Source: Notospermus geniculatus (Eukaryota; Nemertea; Pilidiophora; Heteronemertea; Lineidae). Taken from it: 64,000 nt of DNA. Below are positions 1 through 10,400 of the stretch, piece after piece. Each line of letters begins with the position of its first letter. Position 1 is the stretch's first letter. Under the pieces are notes generated by a model. It saw only the letters and a program-made list of their open reading frames with translations, had not been told where the DNA came from and did not search any database. Location: NCBI GenBank assembly GCA_002633025.1, contig NMRB01000287.1:344997-408996 (forward strand), written 5' to 3'. The position numbers were made by a program, and so were the translations under genes.

Positions 1-610
1 ATGTAGATTGCGCATAAATTATTGATTTTCATGTTGAAGTGGAGTCCCCACGTAGACTGCGACCGGCGTAGCTGTGGTCGGAGGGAGAGCGCACATGTTC
101 CCGCGTTCATGGCGATTTCGTCAGTTTAATGGTGGGCGATTCAGAGAATGACTTTGGGGCTGGGGAGAAGGAAACAACTTTGTTTTCAGGTCAGTTGATA
201 AACAAATTGACTGAGATCGATTATAGAAGGCAAAACACCAATGTTTTTGTCAATTTGAACTCGTGGTTTTTCAACATGGCGGCAATTTTTTTAACTTGGC
301 GGCAAAATTTTTCGGGTTGGCGGAAGGACACAACTCGGCCGCCGGGTTGGCGGGCTAATATTTTGAATTGGCGGCAGGTAGGCAGCTTATAGGAGTTGGA
401 GAACACTGTACATGTATGTTTACCAGGAAATCTCCAGCACTTGCGAGTAAATCGGACACAGTAGAGAGGAGCTGGCTCTTGGCCAGCTTCGAGCTAAGGC
501 AGGAGACATAGCTGGAGGAGACTGAATTTCCAAGAGAAAACCTGTAGGGTCAGTCAAAGGGAATCGTCCTCTCTATCACATACTAACAGGTCTGAGTAGG
601 ATGAACTCTT
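1..610. other. Gene-free start of window
   Basis: No convincing coding sequence is seen here. Short ORFs exist on both strands but have no recognisable domain or splice context. Positions about 281-378 hold a degenerate tandem motif built on TTGGCGGCAA/TTGGCGG, which accounts for the open frames across it. This is probably intergenic or intronic repeat. Confidence 0.4.
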
Positions 611-736
611 GGGCCTATACTCATAAAACCCTGCTAACTTACCCGGTACATGTAGTTGTTTGCTAGTTGTGTACCTTGCCCGGTACAAACTGGGCTTAAG
701 TAATTAAGCCCAGCAAGGGTTTATGAATATTGGTCC
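611..736. mobile_element. GGGCC-ended hairpin MITE, copy 1
   Basis: The left end reads GGGCCTATACTCATAAAACC and the right end is its imperfect inverse (GGGTTTATGAATATTGGTCC). Inner inverted words (CTGCTAACTTACCCGGTA / TACCTTGCCCGGTA and GGGCTTAA/TTAAGCCC) make the element fold. It belongs to a set of short hairpins in this window with GGGCC-TAT-CAT-type ends, listed separately. No coding capacity is present. Confidence 0.55.
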
Positions 737-853
737 TGATCATCACTGTAGGCAGGCCCGGATCCAGAGGGGGCACGTGCCCCCCCCCCTATTTTTTGAG
801 GGGCAATGATTTTTTTACTGCATTTTTTGGAAATTGTCTAGTATTTCATGTCT

Positions 854-1026
854 AAGATGCTGGGAAATTGTATCTCAGAGCTTTGATTTTTCAAATTTTC
901 CCGGGGGAGGCCCCCGGACACTTCTTGTGCACACACGACTGAGGGCTTTGCCCTCAGGGTTGTGCCCCCCTATTTCTAAACCCTGGATCCGGCCCTGACA
1001 GGGAATGTTTTGATCCACAGAGCAGA
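854..1026. repeat. 173-bp direct duplication, copy 1
   Basis: This segment begins AAGATGCTGGGAAATTG and ends CCACAGAGCAGA. It recurs almost identically at 1119-1291, separated by a GC-rich 92-bp spacer. It contains CCCGGGGGAGGCCCCCGG and GGGCTTTGCCCTCAGGG palindromes and ends close to GGATCCGGCCCTGACAGG. A related inverted word (CCCGGATCCAGAGGGGGCAC) lies at about 757-776, suggesting the unit is the end of a dispersed transposable element. Confidence 0.7.
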
Positions 1027-1118
1027 GTGCGTCAACCCTGCGCTCCTTTCGGCGTTTCATAAACGCCCCCAGACGCACGGCCTAAACGCCGGATAAAACG
1101 CTCGTGTGAGACGGCCTT

Positions 1119-1291
1119 AAGATGCTGGGAAATTGTATCTCAGAGCTTTGATTTTTCAAATTTTCCCGGGGGAGGCCCCCGGACACTTCTTGTGCACGCA
1201 CGACTGAGGGCTTTGCCCTCAGGGTTGTGCCCCCCTATTTCTAAACCCTGGATCCGGCCCTGACAGGGAATGTTTTGATCCACAGAGCAGA
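1119..1291. repeat. 173-bp direct duplication, copy 2
   Basis: Second copy of the unit at 854-1026, equal in length and differing at only a few bases. The near identity points to a recent local duplication or to two haplotypes placed in tandem by the assembler. Confidence 0.7.
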
Positions 1292-2149
1292 CTGCTGTCA
1301 TTGGCTGTAGGCTGACACCAATAGAATTTTCTTCAGGATCAGTTCAAAAAGGGTACTCAGTATTGGTCATGTTGGTGGCAACACTGCTGTATGAATCAAG
1401 CGAACCTGTCACCGAACAGATACTCAATTTGCACCTTTTTTCACAGGATGCTCACACCATTCCTAAGGGGGCAATTTATACAGTAGTCTCATACTAGTAA
1501 TCACACTCACTTGGTATATGACGAGCTCCAGGTGAGTAATACCCACAGTGCGCGATATCCTTACAAGTGGGGTAGGACGTCATATCTACATTATCCACGC
1601 AGTGCTTCACCATTTCCTTCTGTGACCGTGTACATGCTGATGACCCGGGACATTTTAAACACGGGGAACACTCTTGCAAATTATACCCTGATGGATATTG
1701 CCTGAAATTGAGAAAAAAGTGCAGATCTGATTAGGAAACTTGAACCTCGTCACAATATTGTCCTAAAAGCAACTTTTGTTGATAGGCAGTATTACACTGA
1801 TATATAATTGATACGGCTTGCCCATGTGCCTGGGCACCCCCAATGAAAATCAGACAAGTCCAAAGAGTGATGAATAAAATTATAATATTCTTTAAAAAAT
1901 GCATTTAACCATTATAGATGGCGTGGTTAGACCCTGTCAGCCCTGTTCGATTTCCACTGTGGTTGGTCCAGGAATCTCAGCCATTCTTTACATTATGCGA
2001 AACCAGCTACTGGAGAATACAATAACAGCATCAGCATCTTTGTACATTTCCCAGTCACCTGGCCAAGCAATGTCTTTGATGCATGGTTTTTTATGTCCAA
2101 AGAAGAAAGCACAAAAATTGACACACAAAGTGGTAAATATCAAGAAGTC
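1292..2149. other. No gene recognised
   Basis: Short open frames occur on both strands but none carries a recognisable domain or a matching pair of splice sites. Nothing else is supported here. Confidence 0.4.
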
Positions 2150-2302
2150 AACTTCCAGAACTTGCGAATTTTCGACCCCAACCGTGGTCTTCCTCAGGCA
2201 CTTTTCAGTTGGAGAGACCAGACGTCTTTTCTGGTCTCTCCAACTGAAAAGTGCCTGAGGAAGACCCCGGTTGGGGTCGAAAATTCGCAAGTTCTGGAAG
2301 TT
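2150..2302. mobile_element. Near-perfect long palindrome
   Basis: Two arms of about 75 bp run from AACTTCCAGAACTTGCGAA to the inverse TTCGCAAGTTCTGGAAGTT with almost no loop. The centre is near 2226, inside CAGACGTCTTTTCTGGTC. Both strands are open only because the arms mirror each other. A 14-bp word GTTTTTTATGTCCA occurs on both sides (about 2085 and 2303), which may mark a target duplication or an earlier rearrangement. Best read as a foldback MITE. Confidence 0.65.
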
Positions 2303-2447
2303 GTTTTTTATGTCCAGTTTGAAATTTAAAATGAATAGGCCTACATGATGTACTCACCATCTCTTACACTTATCTGTGATTGTGAAGGTCACACCAACAA
2401 CTGAACAGAGGAGAAGCTGAAATTGGGCGAAATGATCTAATAAATAT

Positions 2448-2902
2448 AAGTTTTGGGAACAAGTTTAGAATCCCCGATCAGTGCCCAAAAAAAGGTCATC
2501 GATTGACGGAATAAGCCGCATTGTACAATAGGATTTCCATTGTGTGCCGTGGAGTAACCAGTGGACACAATCACGCTACACCGTGACTGTACATTCGCCT
2601 GTACAAAATGTATGGCCCAATTTTCAAAAACTTTTAACTTCGTTAAAAAACTTTTAATTGAAAAAAATCATCCATATTCATGTTGAACACACATAGGCCC
2701 TAACTCGATATATTATTAAGGAAGAAATTTAAGTTTTTTTTTCGATGCTGAATTTGTACACAATTCTGGAGAAAATGTATGTAAAAATTTGGTGCAGTAC
2801 AGAAGGTTTTCACGCTGTAGCGTGATTTCACGGCCTAGCGTGATTGTGTCCACTGGTAACGTCACTTCCGATCAGGGATTCCAAACTTTAGCCAAGTTTT
2901 GT
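2448..2902. mobile_element. Foldback element of about 455 bp
   Basis: The outer arms pair (AAGTTTTGGGAACAAGTTT... with ...GGGATTCCAAACTTTAGCC). An inner pair matches better: GTAACCAGTGGACACAATCA near 2554 against TGATTGTGTCCACTGGTAAC near 2841. The middle is AT-rich and non-coding. No transposase is present. Confidence 0.5.
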
Positions 2903-3245
2903 TGTGGTGATGATGATATACAAATTATAAAAGGCAACGGCTATTGTTACGGCACTCTCAAATAGGCCACCAGCTGAAGCGTGTATCGTGCAGGTTCGCT
3001 CCCATCATCTGGGGACTACTTTCCATTAACACCACCTTGTACAATATAACACACTTTATTTATAATAAAAAGTTCTCCGCTCAAAATCCTGCAGTTAATT
3101 TTTAATTGCCCTCTTTATTGCGAACTATATAACGCGTAGGGACACTGTAATTTACCGGCGTGCAAACTGCCGCGGAAGGCGACCAAGTAAGATTAACCAA
3201 TCAGCGATAAGTTCACCTCCACTCTCCAGCCCGAGGAGGTAAACA
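2903..3245. other. No gene recognised; flank of decayed ORF
   Basis: AT-rich sequence turning GC-rich toward 3170. No exon with a domain or paired splice sites is seen. Confidence 0.35.
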
Positions 3246-5058
3246 AATGGCAATATGGCGGCCTCCATGTCGGACGTGTCCAGACAAGAGAAAGTGCCCC
3301 TACTGAGGTGTCAACTGTTTATACAATTCTTCAGCACAGCATTGAGATAAGTCAGCAGCTTGAGGTGGAGCATATTGTTCTTGTTTTTTGGCCAGGCAAT
3401 ATATGCAAAAACCCAGCAAATACGCTGGAACGATGAGGCCATCAGGAACAGGGTAGTCATCAGACTTGGAGAGTTCCAAACTTGCATGTCATTCTTGGGT
3501 GTCCTTGGCAAACGCTTTGGTGATGCTGGGCTTCAGGACATTCTGATTGAGTCAGAAATTGTTGCACATGGGTCAATCAAAGGTGTTACGAGCGGGCATC
3601 ACAACAATCGCAGCATTCGGGCACATAAAATTGTGTATGAAGCATTGGAGCGACTAAGGTTTGCATCGTTTCTGGGCTCCCTTGGTGAACAAGAGCATTC
3701 TGCGGTGTTAGATTTGGTTAGTGATCTCCGACGTGCATATGCGTCTGCTTTCTTCCAAGACATCACTTCCTCTGAACAGTTCTCTCATGATGGACCATTA
3801 TGAAAAGTTCGTTGAGGAGAAGTCCAGCCAAGATCCCACGGTTTCAGTTTGGTCATCAAACATTGAAATGGTGCAGACATTGCTCATCTTTGTATGTGCT
3901 ACCAGGTCATCTGACTGGGACATGCACCTCTCCGCCATTCGGTTCATGTTGCCGTGGTACTTTGCATACAGTCGCATGAACTATGCCAGGTACTTGCCAG
4001 CGTACTGGCTGGAAATGATCAACTTGCCTGACACACATCCTGAATGCCATAAGCCGTTGTCCTCACAAGGTCAGTGGACAGTTCAACGTCAAGATAGACA
4101 TTCATTTGCATCGATTGTGTGCGACCAAGCAATTGAGCAGACCTGCAACAGATACACTAAAACAAGCGGTGCAGTCCAACGTTGGATTGTGGCACAACCA
4201 CAGCGTGCAGCCATAACCCGCCGTTGCGAGGAAATGGCAGGGAAATCACTGTCACCACGCATTCCGAAGGAACTTGATGCCTCTAGGATTGCCAATCATG
4301 AAGCGTCTGTTCAGAGCGTCATCAACACTCTAGACAGCATGATGAATCCATTCGAGTCCAGGTCCCATGAGCAGTTGGCATGTCTCAGTTCTGGTGTGGT
4401 TGCACCCTCAGATGTTGCTCCTGATTATGCAAGTGCAAAGGAAAAGGGAGAAAATGCATTGTCAGAGTTCATGAAGGAAAGGTTGTTTTTAAATGATGTC
4501 GACATCTTCGTTCCAATCAAAAGTTCGAGGTTGAAGACATTTGGTGACAGGAAAGTTCTGAAATCACGAAGAGAGGTCACTGTCAAAAATGATCGGAAGC
4601 TGTTTGCAAGGATTCTTGCGATTGGCCAGACAAGAAAAGTCGATCTGGAAACAAGCTGTTTTGCACATCGACAGTCACAGAGCAGTCCTTGCCACCAACA
4701 AAGGATGCACTGGCAATGCATTCCAAGCGAGTCAATTATCAAGAGGAAATTCACAGGAACGCCCTTCATTCGTGCACCAGACCCTGGCAATCATGGCTGG
4801 GTGGTAAGCAAAGAGGAACTGTCAATCAAGTGAATGAGCCAACCGTCTGCACCTGAAGCCCTGCTCGAGCTTGCTTCTTGTGGTTGCAAAGCTGGAAAAT
4901 GTTCGAATGGTCGTTGTTCTTGTCTGAACTGAAAGGCTAAACTGAAAGGCTACAGACCTGTGCAAATGCACTCACCGTGAAAACAGGGTTACAACTGCTC
5001 AGGAGGAGGATGTTGTTGATGATCTGGGTGATGATAGTGAGGATTATAGTGATGAATG
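3246..5058 (+). pseudogene. Decayed transposon-associated gene with Cys-rich tail
   Basis: Translated segments in at least three frames form one decayed protein. At 3390-3735 it reads as a conserved helical region (RVVIRLGEFQTCMSFLGVLG, GLQDILIESEIVAHGS). At about 3810-4650 it continues in another frame (MLPWYFAYSRMNYARYLPAY, SMMNPF, LSSGVVAPSDVAPDY). It shifts again near 4640 and ends at about 4855-5058 with a cysteine-rich tail (CGCKAGKCSNGRCSC, then TDLCKCTH) and an acidic end. This arrangement matches, from memory, a large multicopy family of uncharacterised proteins in invertebrate genomes that ends in a C-x-C tail; no function is established. Frameshifts and an in-frame stop after the first Cys cluster show this copy is dead. 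No introns are apparent, consistent with a mobile origin. Confidence 0.6.
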
Positions 5059-5181
5059 AGTGCTTGTTGTATTGAAAATTCTAGGTACCGTGAGTTTCAT
5101 CTTTGGCTTTCAAGTTGGGTATGCAGTCTTAAACGTTCAAGTACGAAGTTAGTCTTTTTGCACTTACTCATCCATAATTCC

Positions 5182-5488
5182 CATCTTCGATAATCGAAGG
5201 CCGATCTGCTCTCCACTGCGTTATATCGCACATCACCCTTCGAGAAATAGACCAGTCGGCGGCGTATCTTGGCACGATGCCAACTTTACCGGGCGACCAA
5301 TCATATTGCACTTTATATCGGGTCTTCGGCTGCCACTCTTTGTACCACGATTCAAATTTTACAACACCGATTCTGATTGGCCTCTTCTTCTCGAGGCGGC
5401 AGATACGCCGTGGACCGGTCACTTTCTCGAAGGGTGATGTGCGATGTAACGCAGTGGAGAGCAGATCGGCCTTCGATTATCGAAGATG
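5182..5488. mobile_element. Foldback MITE with arms of about 75 bp
   Basis: The left arm begins CATCTTCGATAATCGAAGGC and the right arm ends with its inverse, GCCTTCGATTATCGAAGATG. Homology continues inward through the CAGATCGGCC/GGCCGATCTG and TCACCCTTCGAGAAA words. The interior has no coding features. A single N at 5490 lies just outside the right end. Confidence 0.65.
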
Positions 5489-5572
5489 ANTCCCAGCAAT
5501 AGACTTTCACGGAAAGCGTCACTTACGCACAAAGTGTTAATGTCGTCCAAACTAGTGTACCCAGGTAATATG

Positions 5573-5700
5573 GAGTTAGGATGGTTAGCGTTGACGGGTA
5601 GGGTCAGGAGTACCGTAGGTTTAGGATTAGGGTAGGGGTCAGAGACAAGGGTTGAGGGTCAGGGTTGGGGTTAGGGTTAGGGGCTTGGGCTAGGAATTAG
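5573..5700. repeat. Degenerate TTAGGG-like interstitial repeat
   Basis: A stretch of imperfect GGGTTAGGG, GGGGTCAG and GGTTTAGGATTAGGG words. Similar short tracts lie at about 6412-6427 and 34715-34990. This is interstitial telomere-like simple sequence, not a chromosome end, since unique sequence continues on both sides. Confidence 0.5.
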
Positions 5701-6932
5701 CGTGTAGGATCAGGACTGGACGACATTCACCCATTCAGCGGCACTTACAATGGGACACGTATCTACTGACAGACCCTGCCGTGACAAGTGCCTCCCATAC
5801 AAAGGAAGGGATGCAGCAGAGTTTGGGTGCATCTGATTATAATTACACTAGTATTCGACTTGGGGAGAAAAAAGATGCATTCCTAACACACTCGAAATTT
5901 CTCTTTCGTCACAAGGCAAGCCACACCAAAGACGGCGAAAACAATAAACTGCATGGAACTAGTAACATAATGATTGTCCATTCCTCAATATTCTGAAAAT
6001 GAAAACCTTGATGGCAAACCTTTCTTCGACCTTTATGAACAGATAAGGGAACCTTAACGTTATACGCAGTCCGGCTCTCTCCCTATACCTGTGACGCCAT
6101 ATAAGATATGCAGATTGGGGGCAGAGGTTTGCCTGAGGTCTGACGACAGAGGTAGGCTATGGGGTCGTCCGTCAGTGACCAGTGGAACATCCGAACTAGA
6201 AGCTTTTAGAGGCCTCAGCCAGCGGCACACCAGCCGGCATCGTAAGCGATCTAGGCCTAATTGCCAACGATCTTCTCGCCAGCTGCCGCAGACTACGGCA
6301 ATATCAGTTTTGGTACATGCATTGTTTGATATTGGGCGCTCATCCCTGGCGAGAAGATTCCGGGCATTAGACTGGTAGGAGAGATCAATCTTGTCCCAAA
6401 ACGTGGAAAAATTAGGGTTAGGGTTTGAAAAATTCTTGTCGGGTATTTCGGTGTGTTGACATGTATTTCTCAAATGTTGACATGTATTTCACAGGGTTGA
6501 ATAAATTCCACTTTCGCGTGCCATAGATAACACATAAAGGATATGCATGCATTCATTTTGGTGGCCATATTGAATTTATATAATTTATATTTATATTACG
6601 TAAGTTCCCGTCGTCAGATTTTGGGGGATTTTGGGTGGGATGTTCCTTGACACCCATACAACAAGTTCCAGTCATAAAACCAACTGTTGCAATTTGTTTG
6701 GGGTCAGACTTATATTTACCATGTTTACTGGTCTACAAGTGTCAATCAAAGTGTCCCATTTCAATCCCGTAACGGATCCGGTAAACGGATTCATTTCGGA
6801 AAGCTTTTTATCGCAAATGAATGTACGCTAGGCTTAACGCTAATGACATTTCTGACGTACGTACATTTGCAATGTAAACAAGTAACATTTACGTTAGTGA
6901 AACGGTCAGCGGGACCATCACCCAATAGAGAG
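5701..6932. other. No gene recognised
   Basis: Several short ORFs occur but none shows a known domain. An inverted word pair, CGATCTTCTCGCCAG near 6268 and CTGGCGAGAAGATTCC near 6346, suggests a small hairpin element. Nothing else is supported. Confidence 0.35.
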
Positions 6933-7056
6933 TTTAGGAGATCACACGCTAACGATAATGTTTGCGTTAACGCTATTTCGTGCATGTATTTCATGTAGGC
7001 CTGCCTAGAAAAATATTGTTAACGTCAATTTTATCGTTGCCGTGTGATCTCTTAAA
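6933..7056. mobile_element. Short TIR element (TTTAGGAGATCACACG)
   Basis: Left end TTTAGGAGATCACACG and right end CGTGTGATCTCTTAAA are imperfect inverses, with CTAACGATAAT/ATTTTATCGTTG continuing the pairing. Its right end shares a TTAA with the next element at 7052, so the two may be nested or abutting. Confidence 0.45.
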
Positions 7057-7271
7057 GGACCACAGTATTGCTTCCCAATCCTGCGTTACACCTACCCGCG
7101 TTAACGGAGACCTCTATATTGACGACTTGGTAAACTACGCATGCTACTAGGTGCATTGTAGTGTAATCATACATTCTCCAACACTGGGGCGAAATGCTTA
7201 ACTACAGTATTGGAGAATGGTACCGGTGGCGCCGGCTGTCGACAGAAAGTGGCAATACCGTGGTACTTTAA
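7052..7271. mobile_element. TTAA-bounded MITE, family A, copy 1
   Basis: TTAA target sites bound terminal repeats AAGGACCACAGTATTGC and GGCAATACCGTGGTACTT. The right half contains GGTGGCGCCGGCTGTCGACA. The same element occurs at 60059-60270 (GGTGGCGCCGACTGTCGAGA, GGCAATACCGTGCTCC). Short TIRs and TTAA duplication are typical of non-autonomous piggyBac-type transposons. Confidence 0.7.
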
Positions 7272-7480
7272 ACTCCCTATTAATCTTCTCTCGTCGATGT
7301 CATGCCAATCAATTCGTTAGATTACAAATCTTTAGGCTTCTGAAGTAAATAACATGGCCGCAGGTTGTTTCCTTCAGACATTGAAACATGCATTCAAAAA
7401 ACTCGGTGTTCGCTGATGACTTTGTAGNCACCAGCAGAGACTGATTGCTGCAGCCGACCTTCGCCTGCAGAAGATGTAAC

Positions 7481-10400
7481 ACTAGATGGATGCGACGTTG
7501 AACAGGAAGCCGCAACGACAATTTCGGACATCGCGGGTACTGCAAAAAATGAGGATGATGACCACGCCTTTGACCGCGGTGGCTACGGCTGGATGGTCTG
7601 TTTCGCCTGCTTCTTGGGGCAGTTCCTGTTTCCACTTGGACTCAGTTTCGGACTGTTTAATATCGTGTTGCTGGAGTATTTTGGGAGGAGTAAAGTAGAG
7701 ACTGCCCTGGTTGGCTCTGTTTGTTATGGACTGACCACAGGAATGGGTATGTACACACATAACCTGTTACTTTCAAGTCTTGAAGACCCCGACACTCAGT
7801 GCGGAGTTACCTCAACGCCTGCGGTTCGTTCGCATCGGACTACGCTCCACTAAAGCCAGGCGCACATGTGCGGCATATCTCGATGCGGCAGGGGTGTTTT
7901 AAAGTTGACTGACCCGGATAGATGACGAGTCGACAGCGTGGGGTCAGTCAACTTTAAAAACACCCCTTAGTACCGCATCGAGATTTGCCGTACATGTGCG
8001 CCTAGCTTTAGCGTAGGTTTAGACGTCAGTCCGAAGGCGTAGCGATGTCAACCCTGATGGTTCAGGATGTCGTTGGACCGCTGGGCAAACAAAGTGCCGA
8101 TGGATGCGATGAGACCACAGGCGTCTCATACGGTACGTCTGTCTGTACTTGTAGGGGGAGGGGGAGGTTCTTGGGGACCCTGGGGCTTACTAATACACTA
8201 TAAACAGTTGCAGGCCTTGTCTTTTAATAGTCTATTAGTAAGCCCCAGAGTCCCCAAGAACCTCCCCCCTCCCCCTACAAGTACAGACAGACGTATGAGA
8301 CGCCTGTGATGAGACGGTTGACAATGTTGTGAGGGAGGCTCAGAATCTTCATCCTCCTCCGGCATGGGTTTTTCCGCACATCTTCATCTACTCAGCCTGT
8401 GTATTATGAAGAGGAGCGACGACAAAACTCTGTCCTTGGAGAATAAGAATCTCTTTGGTCATCGCCCTTTTCCGACGACATTTCTTAAAGGGCCTCTAGA
8501 GGCAGCCAGCGTGGCAGGGGAAAACCCCGGGGAAAACCCAGGTTGAATACCTCGTACCAGTGATTATTACGTTAAAGTGGCGCCGCCTGGCCGAAGAACC
8601 GGTACTGATAGTAGCCTAATGGCGAGCTGCCTCTAGAGGCCCTTTAAGATTTTTACATTGTTAATTTACAATTTCTATACAGTCATGATTGTTTTTTCTT
8701 TGCCTCAGGAGTGTTCTCCGGCATTCTGGCCAATCGAATAGGACATAGGTTGACGTGCATAATAGGAAGCCTACTGACCACAACAGGACACATTATCAGT
8801 GCATTCACACCGAATCTCACTGTTCTATATTTTTCCTACGGGGTCATGATAGGTAAGTGATATAAAGTCCAATTCATTGATTGACTATGTAATAACCGCG
8901 ATCGATCTTTATCCAAATTTCGGTAATATTGTACACTCTTGCTAGTAAATATGGAATATTCTGAGAATTTCCATTCATTTCCAATAAACGTCAGCTGATG
9001 GGGACATTACGGGGGCAATGGTTGCTGTGGCTGGCGTTCTGAAAACAGTGCGTCTGGATGTAGGGAGCTACCGCAATTTTAGTGAAAAATACCGCTTTTG
9101 AAAATCGGCTTAGCAAGCTTCTATCAAGTGGTGATAAGTCACGTTTGTTAGCGGTTTTGTTTGAGGGTAAGAATTAAACTTTCAAAACAAATCCAGGAAC
9201 TCAGTTGCGATGCACATCAGCGCGCTGATGTTGATTTTTTAGCTCACCCGTGAGCTTTAGTCGTCAGTCAGCGTCCGTCGTCTGTCGTCGTCGTCGTCCG
9301 TCGTCGTCGTCGTCCGTTAGCAGGGCACGTTTCGTAACCGCTGGAGCTATTGATCTGAAACTTGGTACATATATACCCCTAGGTCAGATGACCTATGACA
9401 CCAAGTTTCGGTCCGATTCGATTCTTGGCTTGGCCTCCAGGTGGCCAAAACCGAAAACACAAAAAGTGCAATAACTCCTTAACTAATGACTGGATCATCT
9501 CCAAATTTTTATCATAGGTGTATCTAATTAGGATACATAACATATGTAACGGGTTTTTGGTTTGACCTACTTTTCAAGGTCACAGAGGTCAAAGTTCGAT
9601 AAAAGTAACGAACCAGCCGCAGTTCTTAATTATTTCACCGAGAGTCTTCATATCTTGCATAAACGTGTATTAGAGGGGTACCTTCAAAAATACCGAGTTT
9701 CGGCCCGATCGGACATCCAATATGGCCGCCAGGTGGCGTAACCTGAAAATCATCCAAGTGCTAAAACTCAGGAACGGCTTGACCCAGATTGCTCAAACTT
9801 GATATTTACCTCCCTCTTGATGACCTTTACATGCACGTCAAATTTCGGCCTCATTAAACTTCCAATACGGCCGCCAGGTGGCGTAACCCGAAAATCATCA
9901 ACTTGACCCAGAGCGCTCAAATGTGCTATGTGGCTCCCTCTAGATGACCTTTATGTACATGTGAAGTTTTGGCCCGATCGAACATCCAGTATGGCCGCCA
10001 GGTGGCATAACTCCCAAATCATTGAAGTCCTGCAACTTGGGAATGACTTGACGCAGATTGCTCATAACTGACATGCACCTCTCTGTTATTTCACTATTAT
10101 GTTCAAACGGGTGAGCACATGGTCCATGGACCATTTCATTTACAAAAAAAATGCGGCAGCTCCCTACACCGCGATGCACTGGTTTCAGAACATTCGGTAA
10201 TATTGTATTTTGCTTGGGCAAAAGGGCAGAATACCGGAGCGTGATTTGGAATGGAGGGTGACATCCTTGTGTTAGGTTTCTCACTTCGATCCAGCGACAA
10301 GATGAACAAATTCCTTCAAATCAATTTTGAACAGCGCGATGCCGGGTCGGATATAGGATTTTAGGAACGGCGGGGGGGGGGGGGGGGNNNNNNNNNNNNN

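Noticed and set aside
129-392. 87-codon open frame
   Set aside because: It follows a degenerate TTGGCGG repeat and shows no domain or conserved composition.
2093-2329. Open frames over 1899-2329
   Set aside because: They are mirrored by the palindrome at 2150-2302 and have no domain.
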